Of a DNA stretch of 37,144 nucleotides, positions 30,120 through 37,144 are shown in pieces. The notes beneath the pieces were generated by a model, which did not search any database, had not been told where the DNA came from, and saw only the letters and a list, made by a program, of their open reading frames with translations. The stretch's first letter is position 1, and every line of letters starts with the position of its first letter. The position numbers and the translations under genes were made by a program. The stretch comes from Coriobacteriaceae bacterium. Its GTDB lineage: Bacteria; Actinomycetota; Coriobacteriia; Coriobacteriales; UMGS124. The DNA lies in NCBI GenBank assembly GCA_019420325.1, contig JAHZHK010000017.1, positions 1 through 37,144 of the forward strand, read 5' to 3'.

Positions 30120-31354
30120 GAGGCGCCCTCGTTTCGCACACCTTGGCCGCTTACGATCCACACGGGGTTCTGAGCGGCCATGAGGTGCAATCCGCCTAGC
30201 TCGCGCGCCTTCGCCACACTGAGCTGCACGACCTCGACGTTGGCCATGTCGTGTGCCTGAAATGCCTGAAGCGCCTGGTAGAGCGTCTCGATGGTGACGG
30301 CGCTTGCCACCATGCGCGCCTCAGGGTTGGCGGCGAGCACCGCGTCTGCGATCTGGGCAAACGAACCTGCCGAGCCCCCGATGAAGGCATGCGTGGGGGC
30401 GGGCAGGCCGTCAAGCGCCGCGGGCGCCTTCCCCTCGACGGTGAAGACGTTGAGCGCCCCGAGCTTGCGGGCGTTCTCGGCGATGAGGTCGACGCGCTCG
30501 GGTACTTCCTCCACGGCGTACACGCGCCCGGCGCACGCCGCCAGGCCGCATTCCACGCTCACCGAGCCCGTACCTGCGCCGATGTCCCACACGCAGGCGT
30601 CGGCCGTCAGGCGCAGCTTGCACACGATGGCCTGGCGCACCTCTTCCTTTGTCATGGGAGCGTCGCCGCGCGTGAGGTCGGTGTCGCGCAGGCCCGGTGC
30701 CTGCCAGGCGCGCTCGACAGGCGAGGGATTTTCAACGAGCATACAGGCAAGGTCTTCAAACGTCTCGCGGGCGAGTTCGGTGGCCGTGCCGCTCAGCACG
30801 CGCTCGCGGGGGCTGCAGAGGTTTTCTCCCACGTGCACGGTGAGGTCGCCCATGCCGCGGCTTGTGAGGTCGACGCACACGTTGTGGGCGCGAATCGCCC
30901 CGCCCGTGAGCGCGAAGGTGAGCCGGTGGCATTGGGCAGCTCCGGCCACATCGCACACCCGCCCGTGAGCCGAGAGTACATGGGCGTTCTGCCAGGGCAT
31001 ATGGAGCCGTGCACACAGGCATTGCAGAGATGAGACGCCCGGGTGCTCGTGGAGCTCGATGTTCGGCATGCTTGCCAGAGTGGCACGCAGGGGGGCGGCG
31101 AGGCTGTAGAGCCCCACGTCGCCCGAGACTGCCACGGCGGCGCGCTCAATGCCTGCCTGGGCTTGGCCGGCCAACACCTCGGCGATGTCCGAGGGACTTA
31201 CCAGGACCACTTGGCGGGCATCTGTCTCCAAGGCAAGCTCCTGCAAGACGCGGGCGGCCCCGATGACGAGCTGCGCCTCTGCGAGCGCTTGCATGCCGCC
31301 AAGGGTCATGCCTTCCCGACCCGCGGGTCCCGCGCCTACGATGTCGACCCTCAT
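30113..31354 (-). CDS. cbiET: Fused cobalt-precorrin-7 C5-methyltransferase / cobalt-precorrin-6B C15-methyltransferase
   Basis: The 413-residue protein joins CbiE (about 1-200: MRVDIVGAGPAGREGMTLGG, a tetrapyrrole methylase) to CbiT (about 232-413: VWDIGAGTGSVSVECG, a class I SAM methyltransferase that also decarboxylates the C12 acetate). The fused form is known as CobL in the aerobic pathway and occurs in many Actinomycetota and Proteobacteria. The start overlaps the cbiJ stop in ATGA, and the end overlaps cbiA by seven bases. Context (CbiD, CbiG) favours the cobalt-containing substrates. Confidence 0.95.
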   Translation of the reverse strand: MRVDIVGAGPAGREGMTLGGMQALAEAQLVIGAARVLQELALETDARQVVLVSPSDIAEVLAGQAQAGIERAAVAVSGDVGLYSLAAPLRATLASMPNIELHEHPGVSSLQCLCARLHMPWQNAHVLSAHGRVCDVAGAAQCHRLTFALTGGAIRAHNVCVDLTSRGMGDLTVHVGENLCSPRERVLSGTATELARETFEDLACMLVENPSPVERAWQAPGLRDTDLTRGDAPMTKEEVRQAIVCKLRLTADACVWDIGAGTGSVSVECGLAACAGRVYAVEEVPERVDLIAENARKLGALNVFTVEGKAPAALDGLPAPTHAFIGGSAGSFAQIADAVLAANPEARMVASAVTIETLYQALQAFQAHDMANVEVVQLSVAKARELGGLHLMAAQNPVWIVSGQGVRNEGASC

Positions 31355-32124
31355 CCAAACCTCCTTGCCAGCTGTGCCTTGGCCTCCTCAAGCGTGAGGC
31401 CCTCTTCTTTCGTCGGCCGTCCAATGACGACAAGTGTGCACCTCGTCTCTCGTGCTGCCTGCACTTTCTCCCAAAAACCGCCCGTCGTGCCCGAGGCCTT
31501 TGTCACGAGGATGCGCGCGCCGCTGTGTCTGATGAGTGCCACGTTGTCTTCCAGGGAGAACGGTCCCATGGCACCCACGATGCGCTCGGCTGGAATGCCA
31601 GCCCGTCGCGCTGCCTGCATCGATGCCTCGTTGGGAAGGCAGCGCACCCAGATGCGCTCACGAAGGCCGGGTTGCGAGCAGTAGGCGGCGATGTCCTTCG
31701 TGCCCGTGGTGAGCAGGATGTCTCCGGGAAGGCCGGCCAGCAGTTCGGTGGCATGCGCCGGCGACTCCGCCCGAATCCAATCGCCAACGGGCTCCCCCTC
31801 GCGCACAACGCGCAGGTACTCGCATCCCTGCGCCAGGGCTGCCGCGCGGGCATTCGCGGTGACAACGCTTGCGTAGGGGTGCGTGCAGTCAGCCACCACA
31901 TCAAACGCGCCTTGCGCCATGAGGTGTTCCATGCCCACCTCGTCCAGACGTTGCGCCAAGACCTGGGTATGGGGGAGCGCCCCTAGAAGGTGCGCCCCGA
32001 AGTCGGTCGCGCACGACACACACGTTTCCACGCCGTCTTGCGTGCTCAGCCATGATGCCAGCTCGCGGCCCTCTGTGGTTCCGGCGAACACGAGGACGCG
32101 GCATGCTTGAGAGCCGTCTGCCAT
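31351..32124 (-). CDS. cbiJ: Cobalt-precorrin-6A reductase
   Basis: CbiJ/CobK reduces the macrocycle of (cobalt-)precorrin-6A with a nicotinamide cofactor. The 257-residue protein has RVLVFAGTTEGRELASWL at the N-terminus, DCTHPYASVVTANA, LLTTGTKDI, MGPFSLEDNVALI and LVTKASGTTGGFWEK, all typical of the family. Its ATG follows the cbiH stop without a gap, and its stop overlaps the cbiET start. Confidence 0.95.
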   Translation of the reverse strand: MADGSQACRVLVFAGTTEGRELASWLSTQDGVETCVSCATDFGAHLLGALPHTQVLAQRLDEVGMEHLMAQGAFDVVADCTHPYASVVTANARAAALAQGCEYLRVVREGEPVGDWIRAESPAHATELLAGLPGDILLTTGTKDIAAYCSQPGLRERIWVRCLPNEASMQAARRAGIPAERIVGAMGPFSLEDNVALIRHSGARILVTKASGTTGGFWEKVQAARETRCTLVVIGRPTKEEGLTLEEAKAQLARRFG

Positions 32125-32868
32125 CTACTGCCTCACCTGGTAGCCGCGCGGCGTCACCATGCGGCCGGCGATTTCGCGCGTTGTGGCGTTGCCCACGTAG
32201 ACAACGCTCGTCATGTCGGCCGGGGCATCCGCGAGCTCGCCCAAGGTGAGCACGCGCGCGCTTTCGCCGGGTCTGCCCACGTTATGTGCGATGCCGCACA
32301 CGCAGCTCGCCGGCAGCTCCTCAAGCAGGATCTGCGTCGCGTGTGCCAGGTGGTCGGGCCTGCCGTGGGAGCAGGGGTTGTAGAGGCAGATGACAAAGCC
32401 GGCACGCGCTGCCGCACGCAGCCTCGCCTCGATGGCATCCCAGGGTGTGAGCAGGTCGGAAAGCGACACGAGGCAGAAGTCGTGCATGAGGGGCGCGCCC
32501 AAAAGCGCCGCTCCTCCCGTGGCGGCGGTGACACCGGCCACGACCTCCACCTCGACTGCGTCTGCCAGGCCTATGTCCTGGGCGAGTTCGAGCACGAGGC
32601 CCGCCATGCCGTAGACGCCTGGATCGCCCGAGCACACAAGGGCCACGGTCGCCCCGCTTGCCGCACGCTCCAAGGCTGCTCGGCAGCGCTGAACCTCGCC
32701 GCGCATGCCGCTTACGAGCAGCTCTTTTTCGGGAAAGGCATCGCGCACAAGGCTGACGTAGGTCGTGTATCCGGCTATGACCTGGCTTTCTTCGAGCGCC
32801 GCGCGGGCACGCTGGGTGAGGTCGGCTCCCGCTCCGGGTCCCAGGCCCACAACGTAGAGCTTAGGCAT
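32125..32868 (-). CDS. cbiH: Cobalt-precorrin-3B / factor III C17-methyltransferase
   Basis: CbiH/CobJ methylates C17 and contracts the ring. The 247-residue tetrapyrrole methylase has LYVVGLGPGAGADLTQRA, the GYTTYVSL segment, CSGDPGVYGMAGLVLE, VVAGVTAATGGAALLGAPLMHDF, and YNPCSHGRPDHL. The start overlaps the cbiG end by eight bases (ATGCCTAA). The lack of an iron-sulfur C-terminal extension places it with the short form of the family. Confidence 0.96.
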   Translation of the reverse strand: MPKLYVVGLGPGAGADLTQRARAALEESQVIAGYTTYVSLVRDAFPEKELLVSGMRGEVQRCRAALERAASGATVALVCSGDPGVYGMAGLVLELAQDIGLADAVEVEVVAGVTAATGGAALLGAPLMHDFCLVSLSDLLTPWDAIEARLRAAARAGFVICLYNPCSHGRPDHLAHATQILLEELPASCVCGIAHNVGRPGESARVLTLGELADAPADMTSVVYVGNATTREIAGRMVTPRGYQVRQ

Positions 32869-34018
32869 GGTCGTTTCCTCCCTTCATATCAAAGCTGAGC
32901 GCCTTGGGCACAAGGCCCACGGCCACGGTCGTTCCCTGATGGGCCCGCTTGTCGAGGATGCGCGTGGCCCCGCAGCAGGCAAGGGCCCGCTCGCACACGT
33001 TGTCCACGCCCACGTGGGTCCGCACGAACTCCGAGGATGCGAAGTTGCCGCCTTGCGCGGCGAGTGCCTGGGCGCTAAAGGTGCGCAGGAGCCAGCCGTG
33101 CTTTGCGGCAAGCTCGACCACGGCGGGCTCTGCGGCCTTGAGGTCGATGGTCGCCAGGGTGGACACGGCTTCCGGCGCCAGGCCGAGGCTGGCCAGCGCC
33201 GTCTCGACGCTGTCTTGCAGGGTTGCCGGCTCGCAACCGCGCCTGCACCCGACGCCCACCATCGCGTTGCGCGTGATGAGATGCAGCGTGTCGGGGTCGT
33301 TTTCACAGGGCAGCTCGGGCCCGATGTGGACGTGCGCGTGAAGAACGTGAGATGCATCCGCTGAGTCGGGGGCGGCTCCTGCGGGGCAGGGCTTGCGGAT
33401 GTCGCCAGCGCTGTCCGTGTCGCTTGCGCTGTCCGTGTCGCCTGCACACTTCTCGCGCACGAACCCCGCAGGAAGCTCGCCTGTCAGGGACACCTGCCGT
33501 CCCACGCGCACCCCGACGTACCCGCCCTCGAGCAGTGCGCCTGAAACATGCTTGATGAGCTGGGGATTTGCGATGACGAGGCCTTGTCGTGCCGCCCACT
33601 CGTCGATGGCGAGGGCGCCGCGCACGTCGGTGGCCGTGGTGACGACAGGCGTGGCCCCCACGATGCGCGCGATGCGGCGCGCAAGGTCGTTTGCGCCGCC
33701 CACATGGCCGCTGAGCAGCGATATCGCCCATTTGCCTGCCTCGTCCACGCATACGACAGCGGGGTCGTGCATCTTGCTGGTCACATATGGGGCTATGGCG
33801 CGCACGGCGATGCCGCACGCTCCCACGAAGACGATGCCGTCGCAGCCGTGCGCAAAAGCCTCGCCTGCCCATGCCCCGACACTGTCGAAGCCGGGTAGGC
33901 CCACTTCTTCGGAGATGCGGTGCGGCGCCCAGGCACGGGCGCCTTCCAGTTCGCTGACTATCTTTTGGGCCAGAACGCAGCCGCTTGTCGTGAACCCCGC
34001 GATGGCAATCTGGCTCAT
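32861..34018 (-). CDS. cbiG: Cobalt-precorrin-5A hydrolase
   Basis: CbiG opens the delta-lactone of cobalt-precorrin-5A and releases acetaldehyde, a step found only in the anaerobic pathway. The 385-residue chain has the N-terminal domain (FVGACGIAVRAIAPYVTSK; LLSGHVGGANDLARRIA; TATDVRGALAIDEWA) and the C-terminal CobE-like domain (VGVGCRRGCE; STLATIDLKAAEPAV; RILDKRAHQGTTVAVGLVPK). Between them lies a low-complexity segment near residues 190-225 with a duplicated ASDTDSA-like stretch encoded by an 18-bp tandem repeat. The start overlaps the cbiF stop in ATGA. Confidence 0.95.
   Translation of the reverse strand: MSQIAIAGFTTSGCVLAQKIVSELEGARAWAPHRISEEVGLPGFDSVGAWAGEAFAHGCDGIVFVGACGIAVRAIAPYVTSKMHDPAVVCVDEAGKWAISLLSGHVGGANDLARRIARIVGATPVVTTATDVRGALAIDEWAARQGLVIANPQLIKHVSGALLEGGYVGVRVGRQVSLTGELPAGFVREKCAGDTDSASDTDSAGDIRKPCPAGAAPDSADASHVLHAHVHIGPELPCENDPDTLHLITRNAMVGVGCRRGCEPATLQDSVETALASLGLAPEAVSTLATIDLKAAEPAVVELAAKHGWLLRTFSAQALAAQGGNFASSEFVRTHVGVDNVCERALACCGATRILDKRAHQGTTVAVGLVPKALSFDMKGGNDHA
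33408..33443 (-). repeat. 18-bp tandem duplication inside cbiG
   Basis: Two adjacent 18-bp copies (33408-33425 and 33426-33443) differ at one base. They add six residues to the Asp/Ser-rich linker between the two CbiG domains without changing the frame. Confidence 0.85.
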
Positions 34019-34896
34019 GCGCGCGCCTCGTCGTGCGGGTCGCGCAGGTCCTGCGTGCCTTGTATACCTTGCGTGTCATCCTGCGCCGCCGGGCCCGCAT
34101 CCGCGCTGCCTGCCAGCGTTTTGTCTCCACCCGTTCCCACGCGGTAGCCGTGCGTAAAGCTCGGGTCGTAGAGCAGCGACCGCTCGGCGCGCGCCGCTTT
34201 AAGGCTGCCGGCAAGGGCGTCTCCCACGAGCACGATTGCCTGCCTGCTGAGTCCTGCCTTGCGGGCGGTCTCGGGCAGGCTCCCTACATCGCAGTGCACG
34301 ATCTTCTGGTCCGGCCAGCTTGCACGATACACAAGGGCCGCCGGGGTCTGGGGCGACAGGCCTCCTGTAAGCAGCTCCTCACGGGCGCGTTCGAGCAGAC
34401 CGCAGGAGAGAAAGAGCGCGATGGTGCAGCCATGGGCGGCAAACGTGCGCAGCTCCTCGCCGCTCGGCACCGGCGTGCGCCCCTCCACGCGTGTGAGCAC
34501 GAGCGACTGGGACACGCTGGGCAGGGTGAACTCGCAGTTGAGGGCCGCTGCCGCGGCAAACACGCTCGACACGCCGGGTATCACCCGATAGGTCACGCCT
34601 GCCTCGTCGAGCAGGTCCATCTGCTCGCGGATGGCCCCGTACATGGCCGGGTCTCCCGTGTGCAGGCGCACGGTGCGCTTGCCTGCGCGGTCGCTTGCCA
34701 CGAGCACGTCGACGACTTCCTCAAGCGTCATATGCGCCGAGTCGTGCACTTTCACCTCGGGACGGCAATACGACAGCATCTCGGGATCTACCAGCGAGCC
34801 TGCGTACACCACGACGTCTGCCTGCTGCAGGGCATGCATGCCGCGCACGGTTATGAGGTCGACGGCGCCCGGGCCCGCTCCCACAAAGTCGATCAT
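34015..34896 (-). CDS. cbiF: Cobalt-precorrin-4 C11-methyltransferase
   Basis: CbiF/CobM methylates C11. The 293-residue protein has IDFVGAGPGAVDLITVRG at the N-terminus, VVVYAGSLVDPEML, RLHTGDPAMYGAIREQMDLLDE, VIPGVSSVFAAAAALNCEFTLP and EGRTPVPSGEEL, all highly characteristic. About 40 residues of Asp/Gln/Gly-rich sequence follow the usual end. The start at 34896 overlaps the cbiD stop in ATGA; longer frames upstream lie inside cbiD. Confidence 0.96.
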   Translation of the reverse strand: MIDFVGAGPGAVDLITVRGMHALQQADVVVYAGSLVDPEMLSYCRPEVKVHDSAHMTLEEVVDVLVASDRAGKRTVRLHTGDPAMYGAIREQMDLLDEAGVTYRVIPGVSSVFAAAAALNCEFTLPSVSQSLVLTRVEGRTPVPSGEELRTFAAHGCTIALFLSCGLLERAREELLTGGLSPQTPAALVYRASWPDQKIVHCDVGSLPETARKAGLSRQAIVLVGDALAGSLKAARAERSLLYDPSFTHGYRVGTGGDKTLAGSADAGPAAQDDTQGIQGTQDLRDPHDEARA

Positions 34897-36107
34897 ATCC
34901 GGCCTTCCTTCCTTGCCGCTGTGCCGCGCACGCGGTGCCTGTCCAAGAGTTCCTGTGCCCCACCCGATCGTCCCAGCTCGCCCCATGTCTTCGAGAACAC
35001 CACGACCTCGCAGCGCACGGGGTCTCCTCGCCGGCTCACGTGCCACGCAATTGCCTGCGTAAGGCCTCGCAACGTCGCGGCAAGCAGGCACTCTCGCTCA
35101 TCTGAGACGGCCGTCTCGCCTGGGCCGTGCCCCGCGAGCACCTCAAGCGCCTCGTCGGTCGTGGCGCACTCCATAAGGCGGGCGATGTCGTCGCGCCCTG
35201 CACCTGCCAGGGCTGCATGTGCCGCGAACGCCTCGGCGCGCCCGTCGGCCACGCGCGAGTGGGTGTTCATGGCGCCCACTGCGACCTTGGCGAGCTTGCC
35301 CATGTGCCCCACGAGCACAAGCGTCTCAAAGCCGAGCACACCAGCGTAATCAAGCGCCTCGCCCAGGAAGTTCGAGCAGCTCACGATATGTGTGGGGTCG
35401 ACGCCTTCCCTGTCTTGCGCCCAGTCCTGGCCGTAGTTTCCCGGCACGAGCACAAGGTCGCGCAGTCCCTGCGCACGTCTCATGCGCATCTCCAGGCGGA
35501 TGGACTCGACGAGGGCCTCCTCGCTCATGGGCCGCACGATGCCCGACGTTCCCAGAATCGAAATGCCCCCTTCAATGCCCAGGCGCGGGTTGAAGGTCTT
35601 GCTTGCGATCTCTTCTCCGCCGGGCACCGACACCTCCACCGCAAAGCCTCCCTGCCAGCCATGCTCGCGGGCAACCCGTTCGAGCTCGGAGGCGATCATG
35701 GCGCGCGGCACCGAGTTGATGGCGGCGGCACCCACGGGTTGGTCGAGACCGGCGCGTGTCACGCGGCCCACGCCGGCACCACCCTCAATCGTTGTGCCCG
35801 GAGTGTCCGTGAGGCTCACGCGTACCATGACCAGCGCGTCGTCGGTGGCATCCGCGTCGTCGCCTGCGTCCTTGCGCACCCCGCAGCTTGCCCAGGGGGT
35901 GCCCTGTGCATCGGTGCCCCGATGCATCTCTTCGGGTTCCACTACCACGGCAACGCCCGCCGGGGTGTCGATACGCAGGGAGTGCGGGAAGCCTCCAGCT
36001 AGAAGCGCCTGCCCGCAGGCCTGGGCCGCCGCGGCCGCGCAGGTGCCCGTGGTGTAGCCGCAGCGCAGGCGCTTCTTGCCGACCTCGACATAGTGCTCGA
36101 GTGTCAT
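34893..36107 (-). CDS. cbiD: Cobalt-precorrin-5B C1-methyltransferase
   Basis: CbiD methylates C1 in the anaerobic pathway. The 404-residue protein has LRCGYTTGTCAAAAAQA, GVGRVTRAGLDQPVGAAAINSVPRAMI, KTFNPRLGIEGGISILGTSGIVRPMSEEAL, VLVPGNYGQDWA, and LVLVGHMGKLAKVAVGAMNTHS in order. An acidic insert (RKDAGDDADATDDA) follows an Ala/Gly-rich region near residue 85. The start overlaps the stop of the ABC ATPase gene in ATGA, which ties the transporter subunit to the pathway. Confidence 0.96.
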   Translation of the reverse strand: MTLEHYVEVGKKRLRCGYTTGTCAAAAAQACGQALLAGGFPHSLRIDTPAGVAVVVEPEEMHRGTDAQGTPWASCGVRKDAGDDADATDDALVMVRVSLTDTPGTTIEGGAGVGRVTRAGLDQPVGAAAINSVPRAMIASELERVAREHGWQGGFAVEVSVPGGEEIASKTFNPRLGIEGGISILGTSGIVRPMSEEALVESIRLEMRMRRAQGLRDLVLVPGNYGQDWAQDREGVDPTHIVSCSNFLGEALDYAGVLGFETLVLVGHMGKLAKVAVGAMNTHSRVADGRAEAFAAHAALAGAGRDDIARLMECATTDEALEVLAGHGPGETAVSDERECLLAATLRGLTQAIAWHVSRRGDPVRCEVVVFSKTWGELGRSGGAQELLDRHRVRGTAARKEGRI

Positions 36108-37144
36108 GGCCTCACCGCCTCTGCCCGCGCCGCTGTGGCATCGCAGCAGATACATACTTCTCTGCCTGCATCTTCGTGTGCTTTTTGATTGCGCAACGCT
36201 TCCAAATACTGCGCTGCGCTCCCATAAACGGGAAGTCCCGCCGCGTGCGCGCACGCGAGCATTTCGCGCCGGCAGGCCTCCAGGGGACCAGCGTCCATCG
36301 AGCCCAGGCAATCCACAAGTGCCTCGCAACCCGCAAGCATCTCACGGGCCAGCGCCATCGTCCTCTCGCCGGGCAGAGTAAAGGCCGGCATGCTCACCAC
36401 GTGGGCCGTGAGCCTATGTGCAAGCACACAATCCACGTCGTTTTCAGGCAGCGCGCCTGCGCAGAAGCCCACACCCTCGCGACGCAGCGCACGCATCGAG
36501 GCTGCCGCCGTGCCCGCGCCTCCAAGCACAAACACGCGGGCCACGCTTTCGAGTGGTGCGTCCTCTACACATTCCAGCGTCGCGCTCCAAGCCGCGCGCC
36601 CCAAGTCGAACACATGGGCCACCGTAGGCGCGTCAAGCACGTCTTCGGGGGTGCCTTGCGCATATATGCCGCCCTCGCACACGCAGGCCACCCGGTCGGC
36701 AACCTTCTGGGCCAAGGCGAGCTCGTGCAGCGACAGCAGGCAGGTCCACCCGCGCGTGCGCGCAAGGTCGCGCACACAGGCAAGCAGCTCCAGCTGATGG
36801 CGAATGTCGAGGTAGGAGGTGGGTTCGTCGAGCGCCATCACCGGTGCGTCCTGGGCGATGGCGCGGGCCAGTAGCACGCGCTGGCGTTGACCGTCGCTTA
36901 TCTGCATGAAGTCGCGCTCGCGCAGCTCCCAAGCGCCTACGGCCTGCATGGCACCCCTCACCGCCTCGCGGTCGGCCTCGCGCAGTGTGCCCAGGGCGTT
37001 CGTGTAGGGGATGCGGCCCGTCTCCACCACGTCTAGGCAGCTCAGCATCTCGCAGGCCATGCGCCCGGTGAGCATCACCGAGAGGCTGCGGGCCAGTTCG
37101 TCCGCCTTGAAGGAGGTCGCGTCGCGTCCATCGAGCAACACGGT
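36104..37144 (-). CDS. ABC transporter ATP-binding subunit (FecE/BtuD type) with extra C-terminal domain, 5' end beyond window
   Basis: The N-terminus with the Walker A motif lies outside the window. Seen here are the Q-loop region (LSVMLTGRMACEMLSCLDVV), VETGRIPYTN typical of iron-siderophore and B12 importers, the signature ISDGQRQRVLLARAIAQ, Walker B VMALDEPTSYLD, and LSLHELALAQKVADRV. After the ATPase, about 145 residues (36107-36540) form a second domain starting RVFVLGGAGTAAASM that resembles a Rossmann-like fold and ends with a Cys-rich ICCDA. The partner permease and binding protein are probably further upstream. Substrate by context: a corrinoid, cobalt complex or siderophore; not decidable from this part. 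Confidence 0.88.
   Translation of the reverse strand, partial: TVLLDGRDATSFKADELARSLSVMLTGRMACEMLSCLDVVETGRIPYTNALGTLREADREAVRGAMQAVGAWELRERDFMQISDGQRQRVLLARAIAQDAPVMALDEPTSYLDIRHQLELLACVRDLARTRGWTCLLSLHELALAQKVADRVACVCEGGIYAQGTPEDVLDAPTVAHVFDLGRAAWSATLECVEDAPLESVARVFVLGGAGTAAASMRALRREGVGFCAGALPENDVDCVLAHRLTAHVVSMPAFTLPGERTMALAREMLAGCEALVDCLGSMDAGPLEACRREMLACAHAAGLPVYGSAAQYLEALRNQKAHEDAGREVCICCDATAARAEAVRP

Noticed and set aside
34893..37144. Cobalamin riboswitch for the cbi operon
   Set aside because: No B12-box-like sequence lies upstream of any gene of the operon in the window. The operon head is outside, so it can be neither confirmed nor excluded.

Overview
The window is high-GC DNA with tightly packed housekeeping genes. 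It looks like chromosome of a strict or facultative anaerobe of the Actinomycetota, most likely class Coriobacteriia (Collinsella/Olsenella-like). I infer this from the base composition by eye, the rplM-rpsI-glmS-acpS-nnr-alr order, a single-chain TsaB-RimI-TsaD protein, and an oxygen-independent cobalamin pathway (CbiD, CbiG, CbiC). No phage, IS element, CRISPR array, tRNA or rRNA gene was seen.

Layout, left half (+ strand, 1-11592): the tail of rplM, rpsI and its terminator, then glmS, acpS, a bifunctional NAD(P)HX repair enzyme with a very long acidic tail, alanine racemase, a family-4 uracil-DNA glycosylase, tsaE, the tsaB-rimI-tsaD fusion, and comF. Together these cover cell-wall precursor supply (GlmS, Alr), lipid carrier activation (AcpS), metabolite repair, base-excision repair and the tRNA t6A modification.

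Middle (11593-25084): dinB on the minus strand, probably leaderless. Then come a 380-bp gene-free stretch that folds like a structured RNA, an orphan Tat-type substrate-binding lipoprotein, the ribosome hibernation factor raiA/hpf, degV, a hydroxyacid dehydrogenase with a His/Cys/Asp-rich tail, an RlmKL protein whose RlmL half has lost its catalytic motifs, and a small HEAT-like protein. Facing them on the minus strand are larB and larC (nickel-pincer cofactor), with a large His-rich insert in LarC. An isoaspartyl peptidase/asparaginase and a secreted coiled-coil protein with a lysozyme-like domain follow.

Right (25085-37144): a convergent intergenic region holds two copies, in inverted orientation, of a hairpin element. 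Their 41-42-nt cores are nearly identical, but their 18-19-bp outer stems are unrelated in sequence and each fully paired. Beyond it lies a minus-strand cobalamin operon, read right to left: ABC ATPase (cut by the window edge), cbiD, cbiF, cbiG, cbiH, cbiJ, cbiET, cbiA, cbiB, cbiP, cbiC. Most of these genes overlap by 4-8 bases (ATGA type), which suggests translational coupling. The operon promoter, and any cobalamin riboswitch, would lie beyond position 37144.

The best candidates for something undescribed are the paired hairpin elements (25111-25380), the structured RNA upstream of the lipoprotein and raiA (12971-13237), the degenerate RlmL domain, and the exact 45-residue repeat of a short FL motif in the NAD(P)HX enzyme tail. 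All residue numbers and base pairings were counted by hand.
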